Source: Actinomycetota bacterium (GTDB lineage: Bacteria > Actinomycetota > Actinomycetes > Nanopelagicales > Nanopelagicaceae). From it: DNA of 64,000 nt. The notes under the pieces are model-generated. The model was not told the DNA's origin and did not search any database. It saw only the letters and a program-made list of their open reading frames with translations. The translations under genes and the position numbers were made by a program. The stretch is from the NCBI GenBank assembly GCA_009701575.1, contig WLJX01000001.1, positions 61,844 to 125,843 of the forward strand, read 5' to 3'. How positions within the stretch are numbered: the stretch's first letter is position 1; each line of letters starts with the position of its first letter. This document shows, one piece after another, positions 40,034 through 48,361 of the stretch.

Positions 40034-40045
40034 GACCTAACGCTA
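40034..40045 (-). promoter_or_regulatory. Leaderless -10 element of pabBC
   Basis: TAGCGT (40045-40040), TAGGTC, then GTG at 40033 on the minus strand. No SD is visible. The tRNA-Gly gene starts about 107 bp away on the other strand. Confidence 0.55.
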
Positions 40046-40151
40046 GATGAAGCCCTGCCCATTAATCTCTTTGGCACACGCTTTGGCGCTTGTCCGTTTG
40101 GTGCGCTAGATTTGCCCTCTTGATTCCGCCGAAAGGCAGATGAATAGAAAT

Positions 40152-40224
40152 GCGGACGTAGCGCAGTTGGTAGCGCGGAACCTTGCCAAGGTTCAGGTCG
40201 CCGGTTCGAACCCGGTCGTCCGCT
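40152..40224 (+). tRNA. tRNA-Gly (GCC)
   Basis: Complete cloverleaf of 73 nt: acceptor GCGGACG pairs with CGTCCGC, D-arm GCGCAGTTGGTAGCGC, anticodon loop CTTGCCAAG with anticodon GCC, T-arm CCGGTTCGAACCCGG, discriminator T. No encoded CCA. A TTGATT (40120) and AATAGA (40143) with 17-nt spacing may be its promoter. Confidence 0.96.
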
Positions 40225-40262
40225 CTGGTGAACTTTCTTCATTGCATCATGCAGGAAAAGAT

Positions 40263-40333
40263 GGTCGGATGGCCGAGAGGCGAGGCTCAGGACTGCAAAT
40301 CCTGCTACACGGGTTCAAATCCCGTTCCGACCT
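40263..40333 (+). tRNA. tRNA-Cys (GCA)
   Basis: 71-nt cloverleaf: acceptor GGTCGGA pairs with TCCGACC, anticodon stem CAGGA/TCCTG around loop CTGCAAA with anticodon GCA, T-arm CGGGTTCAAATCCCG, discriminator T. It lies 38 nt after tRNA-Gly and is probably co-transcribed with it. Confidence 0.96.
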
Positions 40334-40374
40334 CCATAATTATCTAATACATAAATACTAGGTAAGGGTGTTGC

Positions 40375-40725
40375 ATGAGTGAGTTAGAGAAATCGGAACG
40401 ACCATGGGGTCGATATGAAGTTCTCCAGGAATCAGAAACTCATAAAGTTAAATGCATCTGGATGAAACCAGGATCAAGACTTTCCTATCAACGTCATAAA
40501 CATCGCTCTGAACATTGGTTTATCGTGCAAGGCACAGGCGAAGTTACGATTGATGGAAAAATTTCTCATGTTAAGCCCGGCGACACTGTTGAATTCGAGG
40601 TTGGCGTTCTTCACAGACTCGCAAACACCGGCAAGAACGAAATAATCTTTGTAGAAGTACAGACCGGAACCTACTTCGGTGAAGACGATATCGAACGTTT
40701 AGAAGATGACTTCGGCCGCGCTTAA
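40375..40725 (+). CDS. Cupin, type II phosphomannose isomerase-like
   Basis: Single cupin domain of 116 residues. Motif 1 is GSRLSYQRHKHRSEHWFIVQG (metal ligands His and Glu) and motif 2 is PGDTVEFEVGVLHRLANTG. ERPWGRYEVL at the N-terminus and the general layout match the isomerase half of mannose-6-phosphate isomerase/mannose-1-phosphate guanylyltransferase proteins. It may make mannose 6-phosphate for GDP-mannose and hence PIMs; unproven. AAGGG lies 6 nt before the ATG. It is just downstream of tRNA-Cys and its end overlaps the convergent tryptophanase gene by 4 nt. Confidence 0.8.
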   Translation: MSELEKSERPWGRYEVLQESETHKVKCIWMKPGSRLSYQRHKHRSEHWFIVQGTGEVTIDGKISHVKPGDTVEFEVGVLHRLANTGKNEIIFVEVQTGTYFGEDDIERLEDDFGRA

Positions 40726-42095
40726 AGCGGTGCAAACTCAGCAGTGAAATGGCGCAACGCCGGCGGTTCTTGGACGATCTTGTAACCACCAAGTTTCGGA
40801 GCGCGCTTCAAGACTTCCGCACAAACTTCGATTACATAATCGATATGGCTCTGGGTGTATGTGCGCCTAGGAATAGCAAGACGAACTAGCTCCATAGCAG
40901 CCGGTACCTCACTTCCATCTGGCTTACGCCCAAACATCACAGTTCCAATTTCACAGCCGCGAATTCCACCAACTTTATAGAGCTCGACTGCAAGTGCCTG
41001 CCCTGGATATTGCAGCGCAGGAATTTGTGGCAATAAAGCTTTCGCATCAATATAAACCGCATGCCCACCAATCGGAAGAACAACAGGTATCCCCATCTTC
41101 GAAAGAGCATTGCCAAGATATGCCGTTGACTGAATCCGATACTTTAAATAATCATGTGAAACAACTTCAGTTAACCCGACCGCTAGTGCTTCCAAATCTC
41201 GACCGGCAAGACCACCATAAGTTGGGAAACCCTCGGTAAGAATTAATAGGTTTCGACAAACTCCAGCGAGTGCATCATCATTTAGCGCAAGCCAACCACC
41301 GATATTTCCAAGTGGATCTTTCTTCGCACTCATAGTCATTCCATCAGCAAGTCCCGCAATTTCACGAATAATGTCAACGACATCTCGATCACCTTGTCCC
41401 GCTTCACGCTCTCGAATAAACCAAGCGTTCTCTGCGAAACGGCAGGCATCTAAGAAGAATGGAATTCCATACTTCTTACAGATCGCACTTACGCCCTTTA
41501 AATTTTCTAGCGATACTGGCTGTCCCCCACCAGAATTATTAGTAATCGTCATCATCACAACAGGAATTTTCGCAACACCCGTATCGTTGATGAATTTTTC
41601 CAACGCTTCCAAATCCATATTTCCCTTGAAGGGATGCAAGCTTGAAGGATCACGCCCTTCGGCTATAACTAAATCAACGGCCTCCGCTTTTGAATATTCG
41701 ATATTTGCTCGAGTTGTATCGAAGTGCGTATTGCTTGGGATCAATTTTCCTTCACCGCCCATTGCAGTGAAGAGAATCTTCTCGGCCGCACGACCTTGGT
41801 GAGTTGGTATTACATGCTTATACGGAAATAGATTCTGTACCGCCGCTCTAAACAACAACCAAGATGGTGAGCCCGCATAAGACTCATCTCCGTGTTGTAT
41901 CGCAGCCCATTGATTTCGACTCATTGCGCCAGTACCAGAATCCGTAAGGAGATCAATTAATACATTGTCGGATTCAAGAGAGAAGAGGTTGTATCCAACA
42001 TCGGCTATAAATTTTTCGCGCTGTGCCTCTGTCGTCATAGCTATAGGTGCAACAGAGTGAATCTTGAAGGGCTCGATAATCGTTTTGAATTCCAT
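40722..42095 (-). CDS. tnaA: Tryptophanase
   Basis: PLP beta-eliminating lyase of 457 residues splitting tryptophan to indole, pyruvate and ammonia. The PLP-lysine region is MTMSAKKDPLGNIGG, followed by EGFPTYGGLAGRDLEALAVGL. The choice over tyrosine phenol-lyase rests on the C-terminal substrate loop: GGIRGCEIGTVMFGRKPDG resembles TnaA (AGIRAVEIGSFLLGRDP), whereas TPL has an Arg there (SMERG). IPRRTYTQSHIDYVIE also favours TnaA. No TnaC-like leader is present; instead a leaderless -10 (TAGCCT plus 6 nt) precedes ATG 42095. No indole or Trp transporter is nearby. Confidence 0.85.
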   Translation of the reverse strand: MEFKTIIEPFKIHSVAPIAMTTEAQREKFIADVGYNLFSLESDNVLIDLLTDSGTGAMSRNQWAAIQHGDESYAGSPSWLLFRAAVQNLFPYKHVIPTHQGRAAEKILFTAMGGEGKLIPSNTHFDTTRANIEYSKAEAVDLVIAEGRDPSSLHPFKGNMDLEALEKFINDTGVAKIPVVMMTITNNSGGGQPVSLENLKGVSAICKKYGIPFFLDACRFAENAWFIREREAGQGDRDVVDIIREIAGLADGMTMSAKKDPLGNIGGWLALNDDALAGVCRNLLILTEGFPTYGGLAGRDLEALAVGLTEVVSHDYLKYRIQSTAYLGNALSKMGIPVVLPIGGHAVYIDAKALLPQIPALQYPGQALAVELYKVGGIRGCEIGTVMFGRKPDGSEVPAAMELVRLAIPRRTYTQSHIDYVIEVCAEVLKRAPKLGGYKIVQEPPALRHFTAEFAPL

Positions 42096-42107
42096 GAATC
42101 GAGGCTA
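42096..42107 (-). promoter_or_regulatory. Leaderless -10 element of tnaA
   Basis: TAGCCT (42107-42102), CGATTC, then the ATG at 42095 on the minus strand. Such a transcript would have no leader, which rules out TnaC-type attenuation. Confidence 0.55.
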
Positions 42108-42195
42108 GCCCTAACTAACAGATAGCACTACTCTCCTCGCAAGTTTCACCCCTCAAAACATTTAAGGTAACATTCCACACCTTAGGTTTACTTAA

Positions 42196-42267
42196 GGATC
42201 GTTGGCTCAGCGGTAGAGCACCACATTGACATTGTGGGGGTCACTGGTTCGATCCCAGTACGGTCCA
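42196..42267 (+). tRNA. tRNA-Val (GAC)
   Basis: 72-nt cloverleaf: acceptor GGATCGT pairs with ACGGTCC (one G-T wobble), D-arm GGCTCAGCGGTAGAGC, anticodon stem CCACA/TGTGG around loop TTGACAT with anticodon GAC, T-arm CTGGTTCGATCCCAG, discriminator A. TAGGTT at 42183-42188 is suitably placed as its -10 box. Confidence 0.95.
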
Positions 42268-42301
42268 CGTTTAATAGATCATTAATTTGGAGGCTTCTAA
42301 A

Positions 42302-42898
42302 ATGGGTCCGCGGATACAAGAAGCGACTATTGCTGAACAACGCAAGATGCGTCAGCGCCAATTAATGGATGCCGCTCTTAGTCTTGCGATCGATGGTGGG
42401 ATTGATTCAGTAACTGTTTCTGCGGTTGCCAAGAAGGCTGGGTTATCAAGATCTTCTATCTATGAATATTTCTTGTCATCTGCGGATTTAATTGCAGACT
42501 TGATTATGGAAGAGATGGCTTACTACAACCATCTCCTTCTAAAGGCTGTTACTGATGTTGAAGACCCATACACATATATCGAATTATGGATTGCCGAAAC
42601 TTTGCAATATGTCGTCGATGGCCGACATTTATTGGTTAAAAGTTTGAATTCAGCTTCGACCCCGAATTTTCGTAAATCCGATATCGCCCAGGGTCATAAG
42701 CAACTTATGGCAACTATTACTAAGCCATTGCGCAGTATCGGCTTGGATGATTTAGCTCTCGGCCTTACATATCTGCAGAACACAATTGATGCAGCTTCGG
42801 TAAGAATTGAATCTGGTAATGACGCACAACTCGAAATCCTTTATGCACAAAAATACGCACTTGCCGGACTGAAGGCACTCGTTAAACTGTCAAAATAA
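42302..42898 (+). CDS. TetR-family transcriptional regulator
   Basis: 198 residues. The N-terminal HTH reads QLMDAALSLAIDGGIDSVTVSAVAKKAGLSRSSIYEYF, a standard TetR DNA-binding domain; the C-terminal ligand domain is not recognisable. The ORF-track TTG start is replaced by ATG 42302 because GGAGG lies 8 nt upstream, one of the few strong SD sites here. The gene begins 34 nt after tRNA-Val and may be read from the tRNA promoter. It converges on an alpha/beta hydrolase gene. Likely targets are unknown; neighbouring hydrolase, GNAT and exporter genes are candidates. Confidence 0.87.
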   Translation: MGPRIQEATIAEQRKMRQRQLMDAALSLAIDGGIDSVTVSAVAKKAGLSRSSIYEYFLSSADLIADLIMEEMAYYNHLLLKAVTDVEDPYTYIELWIAETLQYVVDGRHLLVKSLNSASTPNFRKSDIAQGHKQLMATITKPLRSIGLDDLALGLTYLQNTIDAASVRIESGNDAQLEILYAQKYALAGLKALVKLSK

Positions 42899-42906
42899 AT
42901 TAGAAA

Positions 42907-43767
42907 TTATTTGAGCATTTCGATTGCTTGGGCGATAATTTCAGTTCTATAACTTTCACCAAGTGAGATGTGTCCGTGACCTGGAAGAAAATTCAATTTT
43001 GCAGTCGTAATATGTTTCGCAAGCCATTCACTATGCGCTCTGGGAACCATAAAGTCGTCATCGCCCTGCCAGACATATACCGGCTTAGAAATTTCTGAGA
43101 GCTTAAATCCAAACGGTTTCACAAATGCCAAATCGTCATCTAGCCAGCCAAAATAACTTACGGATAGAGCTCTGCGGTAAGAAGCGGCATCAAGGTCTGC
43201 AACTTGCGGAGTAAGCGCTTTTTTATCTGCGTCGCCAATTAGCCCACCAAAAGATTCGATTAAGTCGGAACCTTGTACGTTCTTAAATGCACCAGCATTA
43301 ATTTTCATCCAGCTTTCAATGCTCTCTTCACCTTGTAAGGCGGCGCCAAACTCTTCATGATTCTCTGGTCCCATTCCATTTAAGAAATCAAGATCTGGAT
43401 TCCCCCACTCACCAACTCCGGCAAGAGTGATTGCTCCCTTACAACGAGAATCTCTTGTCATATTTATTGCATGTGGTCCGCCACCAGACCAACCGATAGA
43501 CACAAAACTTTCGATTCCCAGGTGATCTAAAAGTTCACGTTGATCGTCGATATCACTTGCAACGCTTCGGCTTCTTCGGCGATCACTTAACCCATAACCT
43601 GGGCGACTTGCGGCAATTGCCGCTACCTCCGAAATATCGCCAAACCATTTCAACCAACCAGTGCACTCTCCTGGGGTGCCATGATGAAAGAGAATTGCAC
43701 TCTTGCTTGTCGAGTCATTAAAGACAAAGTCAAGGCTTCTGTCATCGCGTAGCTTCAATAAACTCAT
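42907..43767 (-). CDS. Alpha/beta hydrolase
   Basis: 286 residues with the alpha/beta hydrolase fold: oxyanion region FHHGTPGECTGW, SRPGYGLSDRR, nucleophile elbow GWSGGGPHA (Ser) and the catalytic His in LPGHGHISLGESY. The Asp is probably in VWQGDDDFMVP. No signal peptide, so cytosolic. The substrate cannot be told from sequence. It follows a GNAT gene after 6 nt and is likely co-transcribed from the GNAT's leaderless promoter. AAAGGAG stands about 11 nt upstream of the ATG. Confidence 0.85.
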   Translation of the reverse strand: MSLLKLRDDRSLDFVFNDSTSKSAILFHHGTPGECTGWLKWFGDISEVAAIAASRPGYGLSDRRRSRSVASDIDDQRELLDHLGIESFVSIGWSGGGPHAINMTRDSRCKGAITLAGVGEWGNPDLDFLNGMGPENHEEFGAALQGEESIESWMKINAGAFKNVQGSDLIESFGGLIGDADKKALTPQVADLDAASYRRALSVSYFGWLDDDLAFVKPFGFKLSEISKPVYVWQGDDDFMVPRAHSEWLAKHITTAKLNFLPGHGHISLGESYRTEIIAQAIEMLK

Positions 43768-43773
43768 TTGAAT

Positions 43774-44226
43774 TTAATCTCCTTTAACCAGCGGGATTCG
43801 ATACTGGACTTTCCCTGATTCCAATTCATACGAATCATAAAGTTTTCGGGCTGTTTCATTTGTTGAATCTGTATTCCAGTACAACCTAGAGGAACCCGCG
43901 CGTTCTGCGATTTCTCGTACCGCGTCAATCAGTGAACGCCCAACTCCCCCACCTCGTAGCGTAGGCTCAACATATAAATCTTCAAGGTAGCAATAACTCT
44001 TTGCCGCCCAAGTTGAGTTCTGAAACGAATAATGAGTAATTCCTTTTATTGCTCCGTCAACTTCCGCAACTAAACAGAATAGATTGAAATCTGGATCCAA
44101 TAACCGTTGCCAAGTTAATTCACTCTGCTCATCACTTAACTCAGTTTTGTAGAACTTGAGATATCCCTGCCACAGCGGATCCCATGCGGGTTTATCACTG
44201 GCTGCTAGAGGTCGAATAGATTTCAT
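43774..44226 (-). CDS. GNAT-family N-acetyltransferase
   Basis: 150 residues from ATG 44226 (MKSIRPLAASDKPAWDPLW), 14 shorter than the ORF-track version, chosen for its leaderless -10 (TACTAT plus 6 nt) and family-like N-terminus. The acetyl-CoA loop is in LEDLYVEPTLRGGGVGRSLIDAV. Similar proteins act on diamines/polyamines or small molecules, but the substrate is unknown. Divergent from the LysE-type exporter. Confidence 0.82.
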   Translation of the reverse strand: MKSIRPLAASDKPAWDPLWQGYLKFYKTELSDEQSELTWQRLLDPDFNLFCLVAEVDGAIKGITHYSFQNSTWAAKSYCYLEDLYVEPTLRGGGVGRSLIDAVREIAERAGSSRLYWNTDSTNETARKLYDSYELESGKVQYRIPLVKGD

Positions 44227-44238
44227 GGCTAGATAGTA
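44227..44238 (-). promoter_or_regulatory. Leaderless -10 element of the GNAT gene
   Basis: TACTAT (44238-44233), CTAGCC, then ATG 44226 on the minus strand. It faces the leaderless box of lysE 25 nt away. Confidence 0.6.
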
Positions 44239-44262
44239 GAAGGTCGGAATCACTTCCCCAAG

Positions 44263-44274
44263 TATCATTCTCGA
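44263..44274 (+). promoter_or_regulatory. Leaderless -10 element of the LysE-type exporter gene
   Basis: TATCAT (44263-44268), TCTCGA, then ATG 44275. With the GNAT box it makes a compact divergent promoter pair with no 5' leaders. Confidence 0.6.
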
Positions 44275-44880
44275 ATGTTCGCTTTCATTCCTGGACTTCT
44301 AGCCGGCCTCTCATTAATAATCGCAATTGGTGCCCAGAACGCATTTGTAATCCGCCAAGGTCTAACCAAGAAGTATGTTTTTCTAACCGTTGCTATCTGT
44401 TCGGTCTCGGATGCCTTGTTAATTGCTCTAGGTGCAAGCGGACTTGGCGCTTTAATCAAATCAAATACTCCTGTACTAGAAATAGTCAGATGGTTTGGTG
44501 TTAGCTACCTAATTTGGTTTGGAATAAAGAGCGTTCGCTCTGCTCTTAAAATTCAGGTCTTAACCGCTGCTGGCGAAGCTTCCGGAAGTCGCAAGAACGT
44601 AATCACCACAGTCCTTGCTTTAACTTTTTTAAACCCACATGTTTACTTAGATACCGTTATTTTGCTCGGAAGTATTTCAAATCAATTCGGCGACAATAAA
44701 TGGTCTTTCGCTGCCGGCGCCGCACTGGGAAGTATTCTCTGGTTTACAGCGATTGGCTATGGCGCAAAGTCAGCATCTCGCTTCATGTCAAAGCCAATTT
44801 TCTGGAAGATACTTGATTCGCTAATTGCAGTAATTATGTTCTCAATCGCTGCGTTCTTAGCGCTTTACAATTTCAACTAG
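44275..44880 (+). CDS. LysE/ArgO-family amino acid exporter
   Basis: 201-residue membrane protein with about six hydrophobic segments. The LysE family signature is in GLSLIIAIGAQNAFVIRQGL at the N-terminus; the mid-protein TFLNPHVYLDTVILLGSI is particularly like ArgO/LysE, which export arginine or lysine. No LysG/ArgP regulator gene is adjacent. The stop overlaps the convergent GNAT gene by 4 nt. Confidence 0.88.
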   Translation: MFAFIPGLLAGLSLIIAIGAQNAFVIRQGLTKKYVFLTVAICSVSDALLIALGASGLGALIKSNTPVLEIVRWFGVSYLIWFGIKSVRSALKIQVLTAAGEASGSRKNVITTVLALTFLNPHVYLDTVILLGSISNQFGDNKWSFAAGAALGSILWFTAIGYGAKSASRFMSKPIFWKILDSLIAVIMFSIAAFLALYNFN

Positions 44881-45428
44881 AGCTTTATTCGCCAATACAT
44901 AATCTCACCTTTGCCATGCTGTGGCGGAAGTGGGACCTGCTTCAGAAATTCTCCACCGTTTTTCTTGATAACACCTTGGGATGAAATATTTTCTGGATCA
45001 GTTGTAAGGTCTACAAAAGGAAGTCCGACTTTTCTTGCCTCATCAAGCATTAGATTCAAAGCTTTTGATGCATATCCTTTACGACGCTTATGCGGAAGTA
45101 TCCAATATCCAATGTGCCCTAAACAAGTTGGTGGCAAGTTAGTTGTCCCGGGGCTCCAACGAAATCCAATTCGTCCGCAAATTTCACCATCCCACATGTG
45201 TCGAACGATGCTCGGAAGTCTCTTTACGAAAGTTCCATCTGGCATCTCTATATCCGCACCAAGACCCAGCGGGTCATCTTGTTCTCTAATAAATCGTTCC
45301 GGATCGCTGACAGCTTCTTCGTATAGCTTGTCTACGTCCATATGCAACATATCTGCATCAGCCATTACTAACTTAATTGCAGCAAGAAATTCCGGAAGAT
45401 GCTTCTCTTCTAGTCGAATTAACTCCAT
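44877..45428 (-). CDS. GNAT-family N-acetyltransferase
   Basis: 183 residues. The core GNAT region is HIGYWILPHKRRKGYASKALNLMLDEA (Q/RxxGxG/A-type loop, here KRRKGYA) followed by TDPENISSQGVIKKNGGEF, as in ribosomal-protein or small-molecule acetyltransferases. The substrate is unknown. It lies 6 nt downstream of mmsA and is probably in the same transcript. It is unrelated in sequence to the GNAT at 43774. Confidence 0.8.
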   Translation of the reverse strand: MELIRLEEKHLPEFLAAIKLVMADADMLHMDVDKLYEEAVSDPERFIREQDDPLGLGADIEMPDGTFVKRLPSIVRHMWDGEICGRIGFRWSPGTTNLPPTCLGHIGYWILPHKRRKGYASKALNLMLDEARKVGLPFVDLTTDPENISSQGVIKKNGGEFLKQVPLPPQHGKGEIMYWRIKL

Positions 45429-45434
45429 AAAGAT

Positions 45435-46928
45435 TTAGTCGTTTTGCGGAAAGCCTAAGTTAATTCCGCCATGGCTTGGATCTAACCAGCGACTAGTAAC
45501 AACTTTGCCACGAGTGAAGAAGTGAACGCCTTCAGTACCGTGCGCATGACTGTCGCCGAACAGAGAATTCTTCCAACCACCGAATGAGAAGTAAGCCATT
45601 GGAACTGGGATCGGAACGTTAATTCCAACCATTCCAACTTCAACTTCATTTTGGAATCTACGTGCCGCGCCACCATCGTTAGTGAAAATTGCTGTTCCAT
45701 TTCCGTATGGATGGCTGTTTACAAGAGCTAAGGCTTCGTCATAAGTATTAACACGAAGCACACTTAGAACTGGTCCAAAAATCTCTTCCTTATAAATGCT
45801 CATTTCAGGAGTTACATTGTCGAAAAGTGTTGGTCCAAGGAAGAAGCCATCTCCGTCAAACTTCACATTACGGCCATCTTCAACAAGAGTGGCCCCAGCC
45901 TTCTCGCCAGCTTCAATATATGAAGCGACTTTATCGCGATGAACTTTTGTAACTAATGGACCCATGTCTGAACCTTGGGTTCCATCGCCGGTTTTAATAT
46001 TCGCCATGCGAGATTTAATTCGTGCAACTAGCGCACTTGCAATTGGTTCGACAGCAACAATTGCTGAGATTGCCATGCAACGTTCTCCTGCTGAACCAAA
46101 ACCAGCATTAATCGCAGCATCTGCGGCAAGTTCAAGATCTGAATCTGGAAGTACGACCATATGGTTCTTTGCGCCACCAAGTGCCTGTACCCGTTTTCCC
46201 GCTTTAGTTCCAGTTTCATAAACATATCTAGCGATTGGTGTTGAACCGACGAAGGAAACTGATTTAACTCCTGGATGATTTAGTAAAGCATCAACAGCTT
46301 CTTTATCGCCGTGAACAATATTGAATACACCATCTGGTAATCCAGCTTGCTTCCATAGTTCGGCAAGCAACATTGCAGCACTCGGATCTTTTTCAGATGG
46401 TTTCAAAACAACGGTATTTCCGCAAGCGATTGCGATTGGGAAGAACCACATCGGAACCATTGCAGGAAAATTGAAGGGAGAAATAATTGCTACAGGTCCA
46501 AGTGGCTGGCGAATTGAATAAACATCTACGCCAGTTGAAACTTCCTCAGAAAAACCACCTTTGAGTAAATGCGGAATTCCACAGGCGAATTCAACAACTT
46601 CGAGTCCGCGCGTTACTTCACCAGCGGCATCACTTAAAACTTTTCCATGTTCTGCGGTAATTAACGCAGCAATTTTCTCTTTGTTCTGAAGAACCAATTC
46701 ACGGAATGCAAATAAAACTTGGGTGCGCTTTGTTAGCGAACTATGTCGCCATTCGGCGAAGGCTTCAGTTGCTACGTTGACAGCTCGATCTACTGTGGCC
46801 GTGCTAGCTAGCGCAACGTTGCCCGATACTTTTCCAGTCGCCGGGTTGAAAACCTCGCTAGTGCGTTCTGGTTTTTGGGTATCAAGGGCGCCGTTTATCC
46901 AATGTGAAATAGGAGTTATCTGATTCAT
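45435..46928 (-). CDS. mmsA: CoA-acylating methylmalonate-semialdehyde dehydrogenase
   Basis: Oxidises methylmalonate or malonate semialdehyde to propionyl-CoA or acetyl-CoA with NAD. 497 residues from ATG 46928 (MNQITPISHWINGALDTQ); the ORF-track start is 26 residues too long. The active-site Cys is in GSAGERCMAISAIV; LGGAKNHMVVLPD and IISPFNFPAMVPMWFFPIAIA are characteristic of MmsA rather than other ALDHs, which have a Glu where GAKN occurs. TACATT plus 6 nt precedes the ATG. Divergent from a class III aminotransferase that could supply its semialdehyde. Confidence 0.92.
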   Translation of the reverse strand: MNQITPISHWINGALDTQKPERTSEVFNPATGKVSGNVALASTATVDRAVNVATEAFAEWRHSSLTKRTQVLFAFRELVLQNKEKIAALITAEHGKVLSDAAGEVTRGLEVVEFACGIPHLLKGGFSEEVSTGVDVYSIRQPLGPVAIISPFNFPAMVPMWFFPIAIACGNTVVLKPSEKDPSAAMLLAELWKQAGLPDGVFNIVHGDKEAVDALLNHPGVKSVSFVGSTPIARYVYETGTKAGKRVQALGGAKNHMVVLPDSDLELAADAAINAGFGSAGERCMAISAIVAVEPIASALVARIKSRMANIKTGDGTQGSDMGPLVTKVHRDKVASYIEAGEKAGATLVEDGRNVKFDGDGFFLGPTLFDNVTPEMSIYKEEIFGPVLSVLRVNTYDEALALVNSHPYGNGTAIFTNDGGAARRFQNEVEVGMVGINVPIPVPMAYFSFGGWKNSLFGDSHAHGTEGVHFFTRGKVVTSRWLDPSHGGINLGFPQND

Positions 46929-46940
46929 AGTCGCAATGTA
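46929..46940 (-). promoter_or_regulatory. Leaderless -10 element of mmsA
   Basis: TACATT (46940-46935), GCGACT, then ATG 46928 on the minus strand. It decides the start codon against the longer ORF. Confidence 0.55.
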
Positions 46941-47017
46941 CGCCAGTCGAATATGATGGCGCCAATTAGTTGCGACACCATGGGTGTCCAAAACGTCCAA
47001 CCGCAAGGGGCTTAGGC

Positions 47018-48361
47018 ATGAGTGCAGAGAAGAAGACCAACGCGCAAGTTAGCGCCGCTGACCACCAATTCGTATTCCACTCATGGTCTGCGCAAGGAGC
47101 CATCTCCCCTATCCCGGTTGCCAAGAGTTCAGGTTCTAGATTTTGGGACCACGATGGAAAAGAATTTCTAGACTTCTCATCACAGTTAGTTTTTACAAAT
47201 ATTGGTCACCAACATCCAAAGGTCGTAGCCGCTATCCAGGAACAAGCTGGAACATTGACCGCTCTTGCGCCACAACATGCAAGTGATGTTAGAAATGAAG
47301 CCGCTGAAAGAATTGTTGGTGTTGCGGGTTCAAAGTTTGCGAAGGTTTTCTTTACTAATGGTGGCGCTGATGCGATAGAAAATGCGATCCGTATGGCGCG
47401 AATACATACAAGAAAGCATAAAGTTCTGTCGACCTACCGTTCATATCACGGCAATACTGGTTCAGCAATAAATGCAACAGGCGATCCACGCAGATTCCCA
47501 AATGAGTTTGCCTTTGGCCACGTACATTTCTGGGGTCCATATCTTTATCGCACACCATTTTGGGCGACAACCGAAGTCGAAGAATGTGCTCGTGCGCTCG
47601 AGCATTTAGAGCAGACAATTATCTTTGAAGGTCCAAATACGATTGCCGCAATTTTGCTTGAAACCGTTCCAGGTACTGCGGGCGTATTAATACCACCAGC
47701 TGGATATCTTGAGGGTATCCGTGCGCTGTGCGACAAGTACAAGATTATGTGGATTGCAGATGAAGTAATGGCTGGTTTCGGCCGAACCGGAAAATGGTTT
47801 GCATTTCAAAGCACAAATGTAGTTCCAGATTTAATTACCTTTGCAAAGGGAGTGACATCTGGTTACGTACCACTTGGCGGCGTTGTTATTAGCGAAGAGA
47901 TCTCAAAAACTTTCGATGAAACCGTATTCCCTGGTGGACTTACCTACATGGGCCATCCACTCGCAGCCGCTGCCGCTGTTGCCACAATTGATGTTATGAA
48001 GGAAGAGAAGATGTTAGAGAACGCGGCATCAATTGGCGAAAAGATATTCGCTCCAGGTCTCGCGGAATTGGCTAAGAAACATAATGTAATTGGTGATATT
48101 CGGGGCGCCGGTGTTTTCTGGGGAATTGATTTAGTAAGCGATCGCAAAACACATGCCCCACTTGCACCTTATGGTGGTTCAAGTCCAGCGATGAACGAGC
48201 TAGTTGCGGCTTGTAAAGCAAACGGCATGATGCCATTCACGAACTTCAATCGAATTCATCTCTGCCCACCTTGCAATATCTCGGAAGCAGATGCCAAGTT
48301 GGGACTTGAAATTCTTGATAAATCATTGGGTGAGATTGCAAAGTATTACACCGGTGAGTAA
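47018..48361 (+). CDS. Class III aminotransferase (omega-amino acid type)
   Basis: PLP enzyme of 447 residues. The cofactor motif is IMWIADEVMAGFGRTGKW and the Schiff-base Lys lies in LITFAKGVTSGYVPLGGVVIS. It resembles taurine/beta-alanine:pyruvate-type transaminases. ATG 47018 (MSAEKKTNAQVS) with AAGGGG eight nt upstream is preferred over the ORF-track start. Opposite mmsA, so beta-alanine or 3-aminoisobutyrate, products of pyrimidine breakdown, are plausible substrates; taurine or GABA are alternatives. It overlaps the next gene by 8 nt. Confidence 0.87.
   Translation: MSAEKKTNAQVSAADHQFVFHSWSAQGAISPIPVAKSSGSRFWDHDGKEFLDFSSQLVFTNIGHQHPKVVAAIQEQAGTLTALAPQHASDVRNEAAERIVGVAGSKFAKVFFTNGGADAIENAIRMARIHTRKHKVLSTYRSYHGNTGSAINATGDPRRFPNEFAFGHVHFWGPYLYRTPFWATTEVEECARALEHLEQTIIFEGPNTIAAILLETVPGTAGVLIPPAGYLEGIRALCDKYKIMWIADEVMAGFGRTGKWFAFQSTNVVPDLITFAKGVTSGYVPLGGVVISEEISKTFDETVFPGGLTYMGHPLAAAAAVATIDVMKEEKMLENAASIGEKIFAPGLAELAKKHNVIGDIRGAGVFWGIDLVSDRKTHAPLAPYGGSSPAMNELVAACKANGMMPFTNFNRIHLCPPCNISEADAKLGLEILDKSLGEIAKYYTGE

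Noticed and set aside
40003-40242. 79-residue minus-strand ORF across tRNA-Gly
   Set aside because: It covers the tRNA gene in antisense, a frequent spurious ORF (PGSNRRPEPWQGSALPTALRP-type artefact).
40722-42095. Tyrosine phenol-lyase as the identity of the PLP lyase
   Set aside because: The substrate loop reads CEIGT, as in tryptophanase, and lacks the TPL-specific Arg of SMERG.
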